Source: Deltaproteobacteria bacterium (GTDB lineage Bacteria; Desulfobacterota; Binatia; Binatales; Binataceae). Taken from it: a stretch of DNA of 49,664 bases. The position numbers were made by a program, and so were the translations under genes. The notes under the pieces are model-generated. The model saw only the letters and a list, made by a program, of their open reading frames with translations, searched no databases and was not told where the DNA came from. The stretch is taken from contig JAKBMB010000031.1 of the NCBI GenBank assembly GCA_021831785.1, positions 1-49,664 of the forward strand, read 5' to 3'. Position 1 is the stretch's first letter; each line of letters opens with the position of its first letter. Shown here in pieces: positions 17,371-26,376 of the stretch.

Positions 17371-18612
17371 ATGGTTAAGATGGCGCCGAAACTTGCGTTT
17401 GTCGGTCGTGAGGGCATCGACGTGAAGCGGATGCGTGAGGAGCGAGCCGCCCGCGTGCGCGAGGTTATGAAAAAACGCAATATTCCCGCTCTGCTCGTGA
17501 CCAACGCGCCCAATGTCCGCTTCCTTACGGAGCTCGACTGGTGGGAATTTCAACCCCGGCTTAATTACTGTCTGTTTTTTGCCGAGCACGATACGGTGCT
17601 GTTCGCTCACGCCGGCGCGTACCAGCAGATGCCTGACTTGATGCCCTGGATCAAGCACTGGCGAATCGCGCGGGCCTGGATGGACGGCATCGCGGGCGAG
17701 GCTGCGACCAAGCAGGATGCTGCTCTGTGGGCCAAGGAGATTCGCGAAGAACTGGAGACGCGAAAAATGGCCGGTGAACCGCTCGGCGTGGTGGGTTACG
17801 ACAGCTTCGCTGAACAGGCGCTGCGCGAGCAACATATCAACGTGGCCGCCGGCGGCCCGGTCTTACTGGAAGCTGCAAAAATCAAGACCAAGGACGAGAT
17901 CAATTGCCTGCGCGTGGTAGCAGCGATTTGCACCGCCGGATGGCAAAAGGCGCTGGAGGTCGTAAGGCCCGGAGTTTTGGCTTCGGACGCAGCGCGGCAG
18001 ATTCAGCAGGCACTCTATGAGGCCGGCGCTGAGACTCCCTTCGCCTCGGTGGTTAGCGGCCCGATGGCCTTTGAGCGCAACCTTTCATGGGTCAACCGCC
18101 GCATCGAATGGGGTGACTTGGTCTATATCCCTGAGTGCGGGACTTCCTTTCTGGGCTATACTTGCTGCCTTTACCGCAGTTTCGTTGTGGGTCGTAAACC
18201 CAGCAGCCGGGAAGCGGACTGGTACAAAGAGATGCGCGATCGCATGGAGCGGGTGATCGACGAGATCCGGCCGGGCAAGACCACCGCGGATGCCGCCAGA
18301 CATTTCCCCCCTGCCAGCAAATGGGGCTACAAAGATGAGGCCGAGGTTTTGACGATTGAATGGGGCCACGGAGTCGGGATGGTGCAAATCGCGCCGGGTA
18401 CCGTGCACTACAATTGGCCGGCAATCAACCGCTTGTGGTCGCTCGATCATCCCCAGGAGTTCGAGCCCGGAATGGTGATAGCGGTGGAATCTTGTGAAGG
18501 CGAACATCAGGTAAGCGGCGTGCGATTGGAGGACATGGTGATTGTGACCGACAGGGGCGCTGAGTACGTCGATTCCTTCCCGCGTGACGAGATCACGGTA
18601 ATCGGCGGTTAA
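17371..18612 (+). CDS. M24 (pita-bread) metallopeptidase-fold protein lacking two metal ligands
   Basis: A 413-residue protein with an N-terminal creatinase-type domain (about 1-165) and a C-terminal M24 domain. The start at 17371 follows GAGGAGG at 17353-17359. In M24 aminopeptidases the metals are held by Asp, Asp, His, Glu, Glu. Here His (WGHGVGM) and both Glu (AVESCEG, VRLEDMV) remain, but the first Asp is Glu (IPECGTS) and the second is Cys (GYTCCLYRS). That pattern argues against a classical dinuclear prolidase. It may be a creatinase- or DddP-like lyase/hydrolase with altered or no metal. The neighbours do not reveal a substrate. Confidence 0.85.
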   Translation: MVKMAPKLAFVGREGIDVKRMREERAARVREVMKKRNIPALLVTNAPNVRFLTELDWWEFQPRLNYCLFFAEHDTVLFAHAGAYQQMPDLMPWIKHWRIARAWMDGIAGEAATKQDAALWAKEIREELETRKMAGEPLGVVGYDSFAEQALREQHINVAAGGPVLLEAAKIKTKDEINCLRVVAAICTAGWQKALEVVRPGVLASDAARQIQQALYEAGAETPFASVVSGPMAFERNLSWVNRRIEWGDLVYIPECGTSFLGYTCCLYRSFVVGRKPSSREADWYKEMRDRMERVIDEIRPGKTTADAARHFPPASKWGYKDEAEVLTIEWGHGVGMVQIAPGTVHYNWPAINRLWSLDHPQEFEPGMVIAVESCEGEHQVSGVRLEDMVIVTDRGAEYVDSFPRDEITVIGG

Positions 18613-18933
18613 GAGCCCCGATAGCCGCGGCTCTTTGACCATCCGCTTGAGCTGGGGGCGCGGCTAAAGAGCGGGCTCTAGTCCGGCTGGCCGAGGAAAG
18701 AGATCAGGAGGGGGTGCGTCTGACGGCAGGCCGGGTTGGCGGCTGCCACTACGTTTGTCTCCCTGTTTTTCGTGCGGGCTGCCGGCGCGCTCGGCTGCGT
18801 GCCCAGCGAGCCGCCGATTATGATCACTCGCCCTCGCGCCGGTTTTGAGGCGTCTATCATGCGCTGATTCGCGTCAGCCTTTCGAACAGCGACAGCGAAG
18901 CGCACCTGGCTTCGCCCCGGATTTCGCCATCCG
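18613..18933. other. Intergenic region, nothing recognised
   Basis: About 320 bp between convergent genes. No supported ORF, repeat or RNA gene was seen. Short GC-rich inverted segments occur just after the M24 gene stop (around 18616-18672) but none has a clear T tract. Confidence 0.4.
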
Positions 18934-19353
18934 TCAAGCTTCGGAGGCGGCGTAGTTAAGCTCGAGCATCACGCCGTTTGGGTCCTTGACGAACAGTTGG
19001 TGCAGCATTAGATTCGGCACCGTGCGTTCCTGATATGGGATACCGTGTCGTCCCAGGCAGGCACGCATCTCGGCCAGTCCGGCGGCGGCAAAAGCGACGT
19101 GGTCGATCGTCCCGGTTCCGTTTATCTGCTGGGGTCGCTTGTCGCCGAGGTACTCCACCACACTCTTCGGGTCGCTCTCGTCGAACCCGATGATATGCAC
19201 TACGGCGCGCCCGTGGTTGTAGAGCCAGAGGCCCGGAAACTTGAAAGGCGGCCTTTCACCAACTTCAAAGCCTAACACGTCGACATAAAACTTCCGGCAC
19301 TCTTCGAGCTTGGAGGTCCGGATCGAATAGTGATCGAGACGCTGAATCGGCAT
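18934..19353 (-). CDS. VOC (glyoxalase/dioxygenase) family protein
   Basis: A single-module-length VOC protein of 139 residues with two beta-alpha-beta-beta-beta units. The first opens with RLDHYSIRTSKLEECRKFY (metal ligand His), the second with GTIDHVAFAAA (second His) and ends GVMLELNY (Glu ligand). This His-His-Glu set supports a metal-dependent lyase, isomerase or extradiol-type activity; the substrate is not evident. The frame runs about 85 codons further upstream with no domain similarity. The ATG at 19353 is preferred because GGAG lies 9 bp before it; 19383 is an alternative. Confidence 0.85.
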   Translation of the reverse strand: MPIQRLDHYSIRTSKLEECRKFYVDVLGFEVGERPPFKFPGLWLYNHGRAVVHIIGFDESDPKSVVEYLGDKRPQQINGTGTIDHVAFAAAGLAEMRACLGRHGIPYQERTVPNLMLHQLFVKDPNGVMLELNYAASEA

Positions 19354-19888
19354 ATTAAAATTCTCCGGGATATATTTGCGCATCGACAATTTGCGCCCCT
19401 CGGCAACGGCAAACAGCGAGCGGTGCCTGCCATGGCGGCGCGCCCTTGGCCCGGCCGTTGCAAACGACGAGGAGGCCGCACGGCTAACGGGCCGAGTTGC
19501 GTCCTGAACCGGCAAGGCGCCGCTGGGACCGCGCACCATAGCTGGCGCTGCCGCCCAAGCAAAACCCATCCCGAGCACGCCACGCTGCATGATCATAGCG
19601 CACCTCAAGCGTTATCATCCAGACGCCGTGCTCGTTCAGTACATGGGTGGCACTCTCGGCGCTGAGCCGTTTATGGGGCACCGGGCGCGTCTGGTCAAGG
19701 GCAGCCCCGCTCGGTTCAGCGGTGGCATGCGGGTGCATCCTTCACGGGGAAGAGCCGGTTCGTTCGATTTTCCCGCACCCCTTCCAAGACAAGGACTCGC
19801 GACGAGCGCGACGCCAAGATTCTGGCAGGTATTTGCCGTAGGCCGCGGCGCTCTATGATGCAGACCTGGACTCGATAGACCCAGGAAT
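19354..19888. other. Divergent intergenic region, 535 bp
   Basis: This lies between the minus-strand VOC gene and the plus-strand liv operon. Long frames run through it on both strands but none has a recognisable domain or a good start. It is likely to hold promoters for both sides, including the liv promoter at its right end. Confidence 0.4.
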
Positions 19889-19917
19889 TTGACATCGATT
19901 ATCCGAAGATGCAGTAT
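19889..19917 (+). promoter_or_regulatory. Candidate promoter of the liv-type operon
   Basis: A perfect TTGACA at 19889-19894 is followed after 17 bp by CAGTAT at 19912-19917 (3 of 6 to TATAAT). Transcription would begin near 19925, ahead of a G-rich ribosome binding site at about 19941-19948. This reading implies that a TTG at 19889 is part of the -35 box and not a start codon. Confidence 0.4.
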
Positions 19918-19954
19918 TTTTAAAGCTACGCATATCTCATCGGGGGGGAAACCG

Positions 19955-21223
19955 TTGAGTTGCCGCATCCGTCGCGATTCGCCACCGCCGCGCAAAAACT
20001 TGAGCCGCCGTCAGGTCTTGATGGCCGCGTCGGCCGGTGTCGCCGTCGCGTTAGTGCCGTCGGGCTTCGCTGCTCTGCGCGCGCAGCAAGTGCCGATTCG
20101 GGTCGGCTTTCCGGTCCCGCTGACGGGCCCGTACGGAGCGGAGGCGAAGGACCAGGTGCGCGCCGCTCAGTTGGCTATCGCGGAGTTCAACGAGAGCGGC
20201 GGACTTAAGGGGCGCAAAGCCGAACTGCTCGTGCGCGACGACAAGTTGAACCCCGGCGAGGCGGTAACGCGCACGCTCGAACTGATCGAGAGCTACAAAG
20301 TGGACTCGATCGTCGGAGGGTTGTCGGCGTCCGTGCAGCTTTCGATCAACAACGTCACGAAGGAGCGCAAGGTCCTGTTCAATTCGATCAGCCAGTCGGA
20401 CGTTATCAACGAGGCACAGGACTTCAGCATTTACACCTTCCATGAAGCGCTCAACCCTCATATGACGACCGGAGCGGTGGGGCGCTACGTTTTCCCACGG
20501 TTTGGCAAGCGGGTGGTGTTTCTGGCGCCGGACTACGCTTATGGGCACGAGATGGTCCGCGGCTTTTTGAGCGTCGGCCGGCAGTTCAACATCCAGGTCC
20601 TCGCGCAAATCCTTCATCCTCTCGGCGCGACCGACTACTCGACGTTTTTTCCGCGCATTCAGGCGCTCAAGCCCGACCTTGTATGCATCTGCAACTTCGG
20701 CCGCGACCAACAGCTCTCCATCAAGCAAGCGACAGATTTCGGCTTGAAGCGCAACGCAAGGATCGTCGTTCCCATCCTGCTCTACACCGCGCGCGTCGCC
20801 GCCGGGCCGAAAGCCTACGAGGGCGTGATTGGCGGAACCTCGTACTATTGGCGGCTTGAAGACACCATACCGTCGGCCAAGACCTTCAATGACAGATTCA
20901 GAAAGGCGTACGGCGGCGCGGTGCCGTCCGACTACGGTTCGCTCGGCTACGCCGGCGTGCGCACGGTGCTCGAAGCCATGCGCCGCGCCGGTACGACCGA
21001 CGTGGCGCGGGTGGTCGAAGCGATGCTTGGTCTTAAGTACGACTTCTACAAGGGACCAGAGTACTACCGGGCCTGCGACCATCAGGCGGTTCAATCAGTC
21101 GTCATCATAGAGTCGAAGTCCAAGGACATGGAGTCGCCGGCCGACGTCTTCAATATCCTCCACGTAGAGCAACCCGCGCAGACGCATCTGCGCTCTTGCC
21201 AGGAGCTTGGCCACACCGCCTGA
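19955..21223 (+). CDS. ABC transporter solute-binding protein, branched-chain amino acid type, Tat-exported
   Basis: About 422 residues. A twin-arginine motif SRRQVLMAAS with a hydrophobic stretch and AALRAQQ cleavage region starts the protein. The mature part opens VPIRVGFPVPLTGPYG, the classic type 1 periplasmic-binding (LivJ/UrtA) beginning. It delivers a small amphipathic ligand, such as an amino acid, amide or aromatic acid, to the permease encoded next door. The start is set at TTG 19955, which has GGGGGGG 6 bp upstream; the open frame continues to 19889, where TTG coincides with a -35 box. It is the first gene of livKHMGF order. Confidence 0.88.
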   Translation: MSCRIRRDSPPPRKNLSRRQVLMAASAGVAVALVPSGFAALRAQQVPIRVGFPVPLTGPYGAEAKDQVRAAQLAIAEFNESGGLKGRKAELLVRDDKLNPGEAVTRTLELIESYKVDSIVGGLSASVQLSINNVTKERKVLFNSISQSDVINEAQDFSIYTFHEALNPHMTTGAVGRYVFPRFGKRVVFLAPDYAYGHEMVRGFLSVGRQFNIQVLAQILHPLGATDYSTFFPRIQALKPDLVCICNFGRDQQLSIKQATDFGLKRNARIVVPILLYTARVAAGPKAYEGVIGGTSYYWRLEDTIPSAKTFNDRFRKAYGGAVPSDYGSLGYAGVRTVLEAMRRAGTTDVARVVEAMLGLKYDFYKGPEYYRACDHQAVQSVVIIESKSKDMESPADVFNILHVEQPAQTHLRSCQELGHTA

Positions 21224-21263
21224 GCGCGCGCGACGCCTCACCGGCAGAGCAGCACCCCGCGCC

Positions 21264-22145
21264 ATGACCCTCGCGCCCGACGTTTTGGCCCTCCAGCTTC
21301 TGACCGGTTTGGCACTGGGGGCCCTGTACGCGCTACTGGCGATCGGCCTCTCGCTCATCTTCGGCATGCTGACCGTGGTGAACTTTGCGCACGGCGCCTT
21401 TTTCATGGTCGGCGCGTACGTGGGCTTCTTTCTTTACGGGCTTACCGGCAGCTTTTGGGCGAGCCTGGTTGGCGCGCCGCTGGCGGTGGGTGCAGTGGGT
21501 CTCGTCGTCGAGCGATTTTTAGTGCGGCCGCTCTATGGGCGCGGCCTCGACTATCCGCTTCTGCTCACGTTTGGCCTCGCCTACGTTTTGGTCGAGATCG
21601 TTCGCATTCTGTTCGGCAAGCAGGGACTGCCTTTCGACACGCCCGAAGCGCTCAGCGGCGCAGTCGATGTTTGGGTCGGCTACTTTCCCCTCTACCGTCT
21701 CTTCGTCATCGGGGCGGCCGCAGCGGCCACGCTGGCTGTGTGGTTGTTCATCGATAAGACCTCCTACGGTCTGATCATCCGCGCCGGCGCTCGCGACCCG
21801 GTCATCGTGCGCATCCTCGGCATCGACATCGCCAGAGTCTGGCTTGCGATTTTCGGGATCGGCGCGGCTCTGGCCGGCTTCGCCGGCGTTCTCGCCGCGC
21901 CGCTTCAGGGGGTCGCGCCGGAGATGGGCGATACGGTACTGGCCGAGGCCTTCGTCGTAACCGTGATCGGGGGCATGGGATCGCTGCTAGGGGCGGTCGT
22001 TGCCGGGCTGCTGGTCGGTGTGACCATCAGCATGACCTCGCTGTTCGCTCCGGAGATGGCGCGCGTGTGCGTCTTCGCGCTGATGGCGTTGGTGTTGCTT
22101 GTGCGTCCGCAGGGCATGTTCGGCCGCGCGGGATTGTTGAGCTGA
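21264..22145 (+). CDS. livH: Branched-chain-type ABC transporter permease, LivH
   Basis: A 293-residue integral membrane protein, usual for LivH, with about eight hydrophobic segments. The family opening is ALGALYALLAIGLSLIFGML followed by VNFAHGAFFMVGAYV. The EAA-like cytoplasmic loop includes GIDIARVWLAIFGIGAALAG, and VTVIGGMGSLLGAVVAGL is the conserved C-terminal block. The ATG at 21264 is preferred over 21207 because the earlier start would overlap the solute-binding gene and add a polar tail without similarity. It forms the inner-membrane channel with LivM. Confidence 0.92.
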   Translation: MTLAPDVLALQLLTGLALGALYALLAIGLSLIFGMLTVVNFAHGAFFMVGAYVGFFLYGLTGSFWASLVGAPLAVGAVGLVVERFLVRPLYGRGLDYPLLLTFGLAYVLVEIVRILFGKQGLPFDTPEALSGAVDVWVGYFPLYRLFVIGAAAAATLAVWLFIDKTSYGLIIRAGARDPVIVRILGIDIARVWLAIFGIGAALAGFAGVLAAPLQGVAPEMGDTVLAEAFVVTVIGGMGSLLGAVVAGLLVGVTISMTSLFAPEMARVCVFALMALVLLVRPQGMFGRAGLLS

Positions 22146-22155
22146 CGCCGCCAGC

Positions 22156-23136
22156 ATGCGCCCGCTGAGCCTCGCTTTGACCGCACAGCGCGCGAGAGAC
22201 GGAACCGACGCACTCACTCGCCGGCGTGTTTTGATCGCGGCTCTGTTCCTGGGCGTGTTTCCGTGGCTGATGCCATACAAGGCGCTGGCGATCAACGTCC
22301 TTATCTACGGACTGTACGCCGTCGGCTTCAATTTACTGTACGGCTACCTCGGCATGCTGTCATTCGGCCACGCGGCGTTCTTCGGCACGGGCGCCTACGG
22401 ATGCGGCATCGTCGTCGCGCGCTGGGGCAAGCCGTGGTTCCTCGCCATCCCGGCCGGGGTATTTAGCGCGGCGGTCGTCGCCTTGGCGATCGGCTATCTC
22501 GCAATTCGCACGCGTGGCATCTACTTCGCGATGGTAACCCTCGCGCTGGCCCAGTGCGTCTACTACGTCTTCTTCCAGGCGGAATCGCTGACCGGCGGCG
22601 AGAACGGACTGCGTGGAGTTAACGTACGGTCGATCAGTCTGCCGGGTGTCTCGCTGAACCTGCTTCGTCCCACGACAAAGTACTATTTTATCCTATTTTT
22701 CGTCGTCGTTGCGCTTTGGATTGTATCACGGATTCTCGCCTCGCCGTTCGGGGCCGTGATTGAGGCAATCCGAGAACGCGAGGCGCGGGCGCGAGCCTGC
22801 GGCTACAACGTTGCTGCGTTCAAGCTCATCACCTTTGTCGTCTCGGGCGCGTTGTGCGGGCTCGCCGGCGCGCTTAACGCGATACATCTTTCGACGGTGC
22901 CTATCGAGTCCCTGGTTTACGAAACGTCGGGACTGGCGGTGATCATGAGCCTTCTGGGCGGGACAGGCACCTTCTTCGGGCCGTTCGTCGGCGCCGCGGC
23001 CTTTCTGCTCATTCAGGACCTTACCGCGCTCTGGACCGAGCACTGGCAGCTAATCGCCGGCGCGGTGTACATGATTTTCGTCCTCTTTTTTCCCAGGGGC
23101 ATCTGGGGTTCGGTGCTCGAATGGCTCTACCGATGA
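22156..23136 (+). CDS. livM: Branched-chain-type ABC transporter permease, LivM
   Basis: A 326-residue permease, 10 bp after livH. Conserved blocks include NLLYGYLGMLSFGHAAFFG, AIRTRGIYFAMVTLALAQ, TGGENGLRGV and the coupling-helix motif IREREARARACGYNV, which docks to the ATPase. About ten membrane segments are expected. Heterodimer with LivH. The start at 22156 has a poor ribosome binding site, so translational coupling to livH is likely. Confidence 0.92.
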   Translation: MRPLSLALTAQRARDGTDALTRRRVLIAALFLGVFPWLMPYKALAINVLIYGLYAVGFNLLYGYLGMLSFGHAAFFGTGAYGCGIVVARWGKPWFLAIPAGVFSAAVVALAIGYLAIRTRGIYFAMVTLALAQCVYYVFFQAESLTGGENGLRGVNVRSISLPGVSLNLLRPTTKYYFILFFVVVALWIVSRILASPFGAVIEAIREREARARACGYNVAAFKLITFVVSGALCGLAGALNAIHLSTVPIESLVYETSGLAVIMSLLGGTGTFFGPFVGAAAFLLIQDLTALWTEHWQLIAGAVYMIFVLFFPRGIWGSVLEWLYR

Positions 23137-23172
23137 CCGCCGAGAGCGACTCGTAAAAGGCAACGCCGTCCG

Positions 23173-23925
23173 ATGAGCGGCGACGTGATCTTGAGCACGA
23201 TCGGCGTCACCAAGAGGTTCGGGCGCTTTTTCGCCCTCCGGGACGTTACCGTTGCGTTTAATCGCGGCTCGCTGACCTCAATCATCGGACCAAACGGAGC
23301 GGGAAAGAGCACCTACTTCAACCTACTTTCGGGAGCACTTTCCCCCACCACGGGCAAAATCTTCTTCGAAGGGCGGGACATCGCCGCTTTGCCCCAGCAT
23401 ACTTTCGCTCACCTCGGCATCGCCAAATCTTCCCAGATAACGAGCGTCTTTCCGGAACTCTCCACGGTTGAAAACGTGCGGATCGCGGCGCAAGCGCGGC
23501 GCGTGCGCTATAATTTTTGGACCCCGCGCGCCCGTTACATCGAGTTGATCGACAAAGCGCAGGCCCTGCTTGAAGTCGTGGGTATCGCCCACCGCGGCGA
23601 TCTGCCGGCCCGCGCGCTGGCGCACGGGGAGCAGCGCGCGCTGGAGATCGCCATGGCGCTGGCGAGCGAGCCGCGCCTGCTCTTGCTTGACGAGCCGACT
23701 GCCGGCATGAGCCCGGTGGAGACGCGGACTATGATGGACCTAATCGCGGGTCTGGCGGCAAAACGCACGGTTATTCTTGTCGAACACAAGATGAAGCTAG
23801 TGATGGGGATCAGCCAGCGGCTGGTCGTGCTGCATCACGGCGAGATCGTCGCTGAGGGAACGCCCGACGAGATTCGCGGCAATGACACGGTGCGGCGGAT
23901 CTACTTGGGCGGTCGAAAATTCTAA
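23173..23925 (+). CDS. livG: ABC transporter ATPase, LivG
   Basis: A 250-residue ATPase with Walker A GPNGAGKST, signature region LAHGEQRALEIAMAL in place of the canonical LSGGQ, Walker B LLLLDEPTAGMSP and a switch His (VILVEHKM). The LivG-specific helical insertion is present. With LivF it powers import through LivHM. Its stop codon is immediately followed by the livF start. Confidence 0.93.
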   Translation: MSGDVILSTIGVTKRFGRFFALRDVTVAFNRGSLTSIIGPNGAGKSTYFNLLSGALSPTTGKIFFEGRDIAALPQHTFAHLGIAKSSQITSVFPELSTVENVRIAAQARRVRYNFWTPRARYIELIDKAQALLEVVGIAHRGDLPARALAHGEQRALEIAMALASEPRLLLLDEPTAGMSPVETRTMMDLIAGLAAKRTVILVEHKMKLVMGISQRLVVLHHGEIVAEGTPDEIRGNDTVRRIYLGGRKF

Positions 23926-24630
23926 GTGCTAACGGTCGCGGACCTTAACGCCTGGTATGGGTTGAGCCACGTGCTCCAGGGCGTCACCCTCGAGATCGGA
24001 CAGGGTGAGATCGTCGCGATTATGGGCCGCAATGGCGCCGGTAAGACAACGACGTTGAAATCCGTCATGGGATTGGTCGATTGCCGCGCCGGCAGCGTCG
24101 TGTTCCAGGGGCGCGAAATTCTCGCCGAACCGACCCACCTGCGCTTTGCGCTCGGGTTGGGGTACGTTCCCGAGGAGCGTCGCATTGTTCCAGGCCTCAC
24201 GGTGCGCGAGAACCTGCGTCTGGGCTTGCTCGCCTCGCCCAACCGCGCGCGGGAAACCTTGGTTATCGACCACATCGCGGCCACCTTTCCCCGGCTCAAG
24301 GAACGCCTCGATCAGTTCGGCGACACGATGTCCGGAGGCGAGCAACAGATGCTCGCGATCGCGCGAGCGATGGTCTCGGACCCCAAGATGATCATGCTCG
24401 ACGAGCCAACCGAGGGCGTCATGCCGGTGTTGGTCGACGAGATGCTCAGTCTGTTCGTCGAACTGAAGCGGCAGGGCACAGCGCTCCTGCTCGTCGAGCA
24501 GAACGTCGACCTCGCGCTCGACATCGCGGACCGCGCGTACATCATGGACCACGGAACCATCGTGCATCACGCGAGCGCCCAAAGCCTGCGCGCGAACAAA
24601 GAGGTCCAGGAACGCTACTGCTCAGTATAG
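23926..24630 (+). CDS. livF: ABC transporter ATPase, LivF
   Basis: A 234-residue ATPase with Walker A GRNGAGKTT, signature MSGGEQQMLAIARAM, Walker B MIMLDEPTEGVMP and LLLVEQNV. The start is GTG at 23926, directly abutting the livG TAA with no spacer, which indicates translational coupling. It completes a full livKHMGF cassette. Confidence 0.92.
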   Translation: MLTVADLNAWYGLSHVLQGVTLEIGQGEIVAIMGRNGAGKTTTLKSVMGLVDCRAGSVVFQGREILAEPTHLRFALGLGYVPEERRIVPGLTVRENLRLGLLASPNRARETLVIDHIAATFPRLKERLDQFGDTMSGGEQQMLAIARAMVSDPKMIMLDEPTEGVMPVLVDEMLSLFVELKRQGTALLLVEQNVDLALDIADRAYIMDHGTIVHHASAQSLRANKEVQERYCSV

Positions 24631-24918
24631 AGCAGAGCGCCGGACACGCTGCCCCCTAAGCATCCGGCCGGCCTTCGACCACCCCCGACCCTCGTGACGA
24701 AGCTCTCAGCCGCCTCCGGCCTGCGGTAATCGAACGTGCAGTGAGGCGCCAGCAGAATCAACCAGACCCACCACTAGGCGGTATTCCCCATCGGGCGATC
24801 GTCAATGAAAGGGTTTACCGCCGCGCTCGCCGGGGCTCTCTTACTCAGATTCGGCTGAGAGCGTTTGCCTGGCGCTAGTCCTACACACGCCAAGAATAAA
24901 CCCTAAGGGGCGCCAAAA

Positions 24919-24943
24919 GATCCGCGGCCTTGATGGGCCGCGG
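24919..24943 (-). terminator. Intrinsic terminator of the lipoprotein gene
   Basis: Just past the stop of the minus-strand lipoprotein gene the sequence CCGCGGCC-TTGAT-GGGCCGCGG (plus strand) forms a strong hairpin. On the minus strand it is followed by ATCTTTT, an adequate U tract. The rest of the 24631-24945 gap shows no gene. Confidence 0.6.
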
Positions 24944-24945
24944 CA

Positions 24946-25362
24946 CTACTTACCGTTTGCCGGGGAAGCATTCAAATTTTGGGAGGGCACCGCGGCATTA
25001 GAGGCGGAGCTTGCCGCGGTCGGCGTTCCGGCCTTCGCGGTAAGATCGGCCGTTATCGTCGGGATCTCAACCTTGTTTGCGTTTCCGGTAACGAAATCGA
25101 CCACAAAGCCTATTGGGAACAAAATGTCCCACCAAGTCGAGCCCTGGATTCCGGTTACAACCGGCACCGTAGTGGTCTCGTAACCTTGGAGCGAGAAAGT
25201 AGCGAAGCTCGCCAGCGCCTTTCTAGGCACCTCGATGGTTGCCGGAGTCTTCCCTGAAAACGGGCCGTACCGATACGTTGCTCCCGCAGGGTTGGAGTTC
25301 AAAGTGACTTCTTGTGGACCACTGGCAAAAAGTGTCGCGCATCCCGCCGCGAAAGCGGCCAT
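24946..25362 (-). CDS. Small PEGA-like lipoprotein
   Basis: The visible frame gives 138 residues. MAAFAAGCATLF is a lipobox (FAAGC), and the following QEVTLNSNPAGATYRYGPFSG with TPATIEVPRK resembles a PEGA-type surface domain. A hydrophobic stretch (GSTWWDILFPIGFVVDFVTG) follows, then a Ser/Ala-rich tail. The frame stays open upstream and would add VKWAVHVGVALW, a typical lipoprotein signal, but no ATG, GTG or TTG start was found there, so the true start is unresolved. It probably sits in the outer or inner membrane; function unknown. Confidence 0.7.
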   Translation of the reverse strand: MAAFAAGCATLFASGPQEVTLNSNPAGATYRYGPFSGKTPATIEVPRKALASFATFSLQGYETTTVPVVTGIQGSTWWDILFPIGFVVDFVTGNANKVEIPTITADLTAKAGTPTAASSASNAAVPSQNLNASPANGK

Positions 25363-26376
25363 CCATAAAGCTACCCCGACGTGAACCGCCCACTTAACTC
25401 GCGTCGTGCTTTCCCTATTACGCTCAGTTAGAATATCGTTGGATTGTTTTCGCTACTCAATGAACCTGCCAGTTCGAAGGCAGCGGCGACACGCATCTGC
25501 TTGGCCGGCCATTTTATTCTCTTGACAACCTCGAGGTTTACAGCTCGAATCAACTTCGTCGCCACTCCGGTGAGCAAGCGTCATGCCAGTATACTTAGGT
25601 TGGAAAAATCATTAGCCCAATCGGCCCCAAGCAATTCGTACTGGCTTGATACGCATTAATATTCAACTCATTGCTCGAGTGCGGATTGCAGGAATGCGAC
25701 ATCACTGTCTCGTATGAACACAACAAAGGGCCGATCCAACACCCAGCTTTTAGAGGTCGTCGCGAAAAAAGCGCCGGTTGTGTCATGTTCGAGTGAGCGC
25801 GAAGCCGCCGATTCTCTTCGACGAGATCGACAAATCTTTCATGCCGAGACATCAGCGGGCTCCTGAGTGATGGCGACGAACGCGAACCTCCCCGCGCCGT
25901 CGGGGCGCGACTCGCCGGGCGGCAGACCGCCTGAACGCAGCAGGGCTGGCGGAAGCGGCTCGCGGCTAACTGCAAGAAGTGCGAGACCTTCTTTTCCGCT
26001 GCGCTGGAGTCCGTCGGCGGAGCCCCGTCAGTGGATCTCGTCAGCAATGCTCACGCGATTAAGGAACCATTGACGGCCCGGCGACCGGCGATTAGCATAC
26101 GGTAACCGGCAAGCGCGGGCAGAGAATCCGATCGACCTCACGCTTAGTCGCAGCCGCTCAAGGCGCGCGCTGAGTGCAGGCGCGCGAGCGACCATCGCCC
26201 GGAGTTTTCGTCGCCGGCGCTCTAGGTGGCCGAGGCAACACGTGTGCCGGTTCGGAAGACCGCTCGGGCGAGCCGGACAACTGCTGCCGCGCCTTTTCTT
26301 AAACGCATGCGGGGCGCCCGAAGGGACGGGCAGGCGATACCAGGATCGGTCTACGCGCGAGCGGGAAGGGGGAGAT
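25363..26376. other. Intergenic region of about 1 kb, no supported gene
   Basis: It has lower G+C in the left half (about 25430-25700) than its neighbours. Open frames on both strands lack domains, good starts and normal codon use. It may be a decayed gene or foreign DNA, but nothing specific was recognised. The right end carries the AAGGGGGAG ribosome binding site of the next gene. Confidence 0.4.

Noticed and set aside
20051-21094. 347-codon frame opposite the liv binding protein
   Set aside because: Shadow frame; the plus-strand gene has clear family motifs.
25595-26047. 150-codon minus-strand frame in the 25.4-26.4 kb gap
   Set aside because: No recognisable family and no usable start; kept as non-coding.
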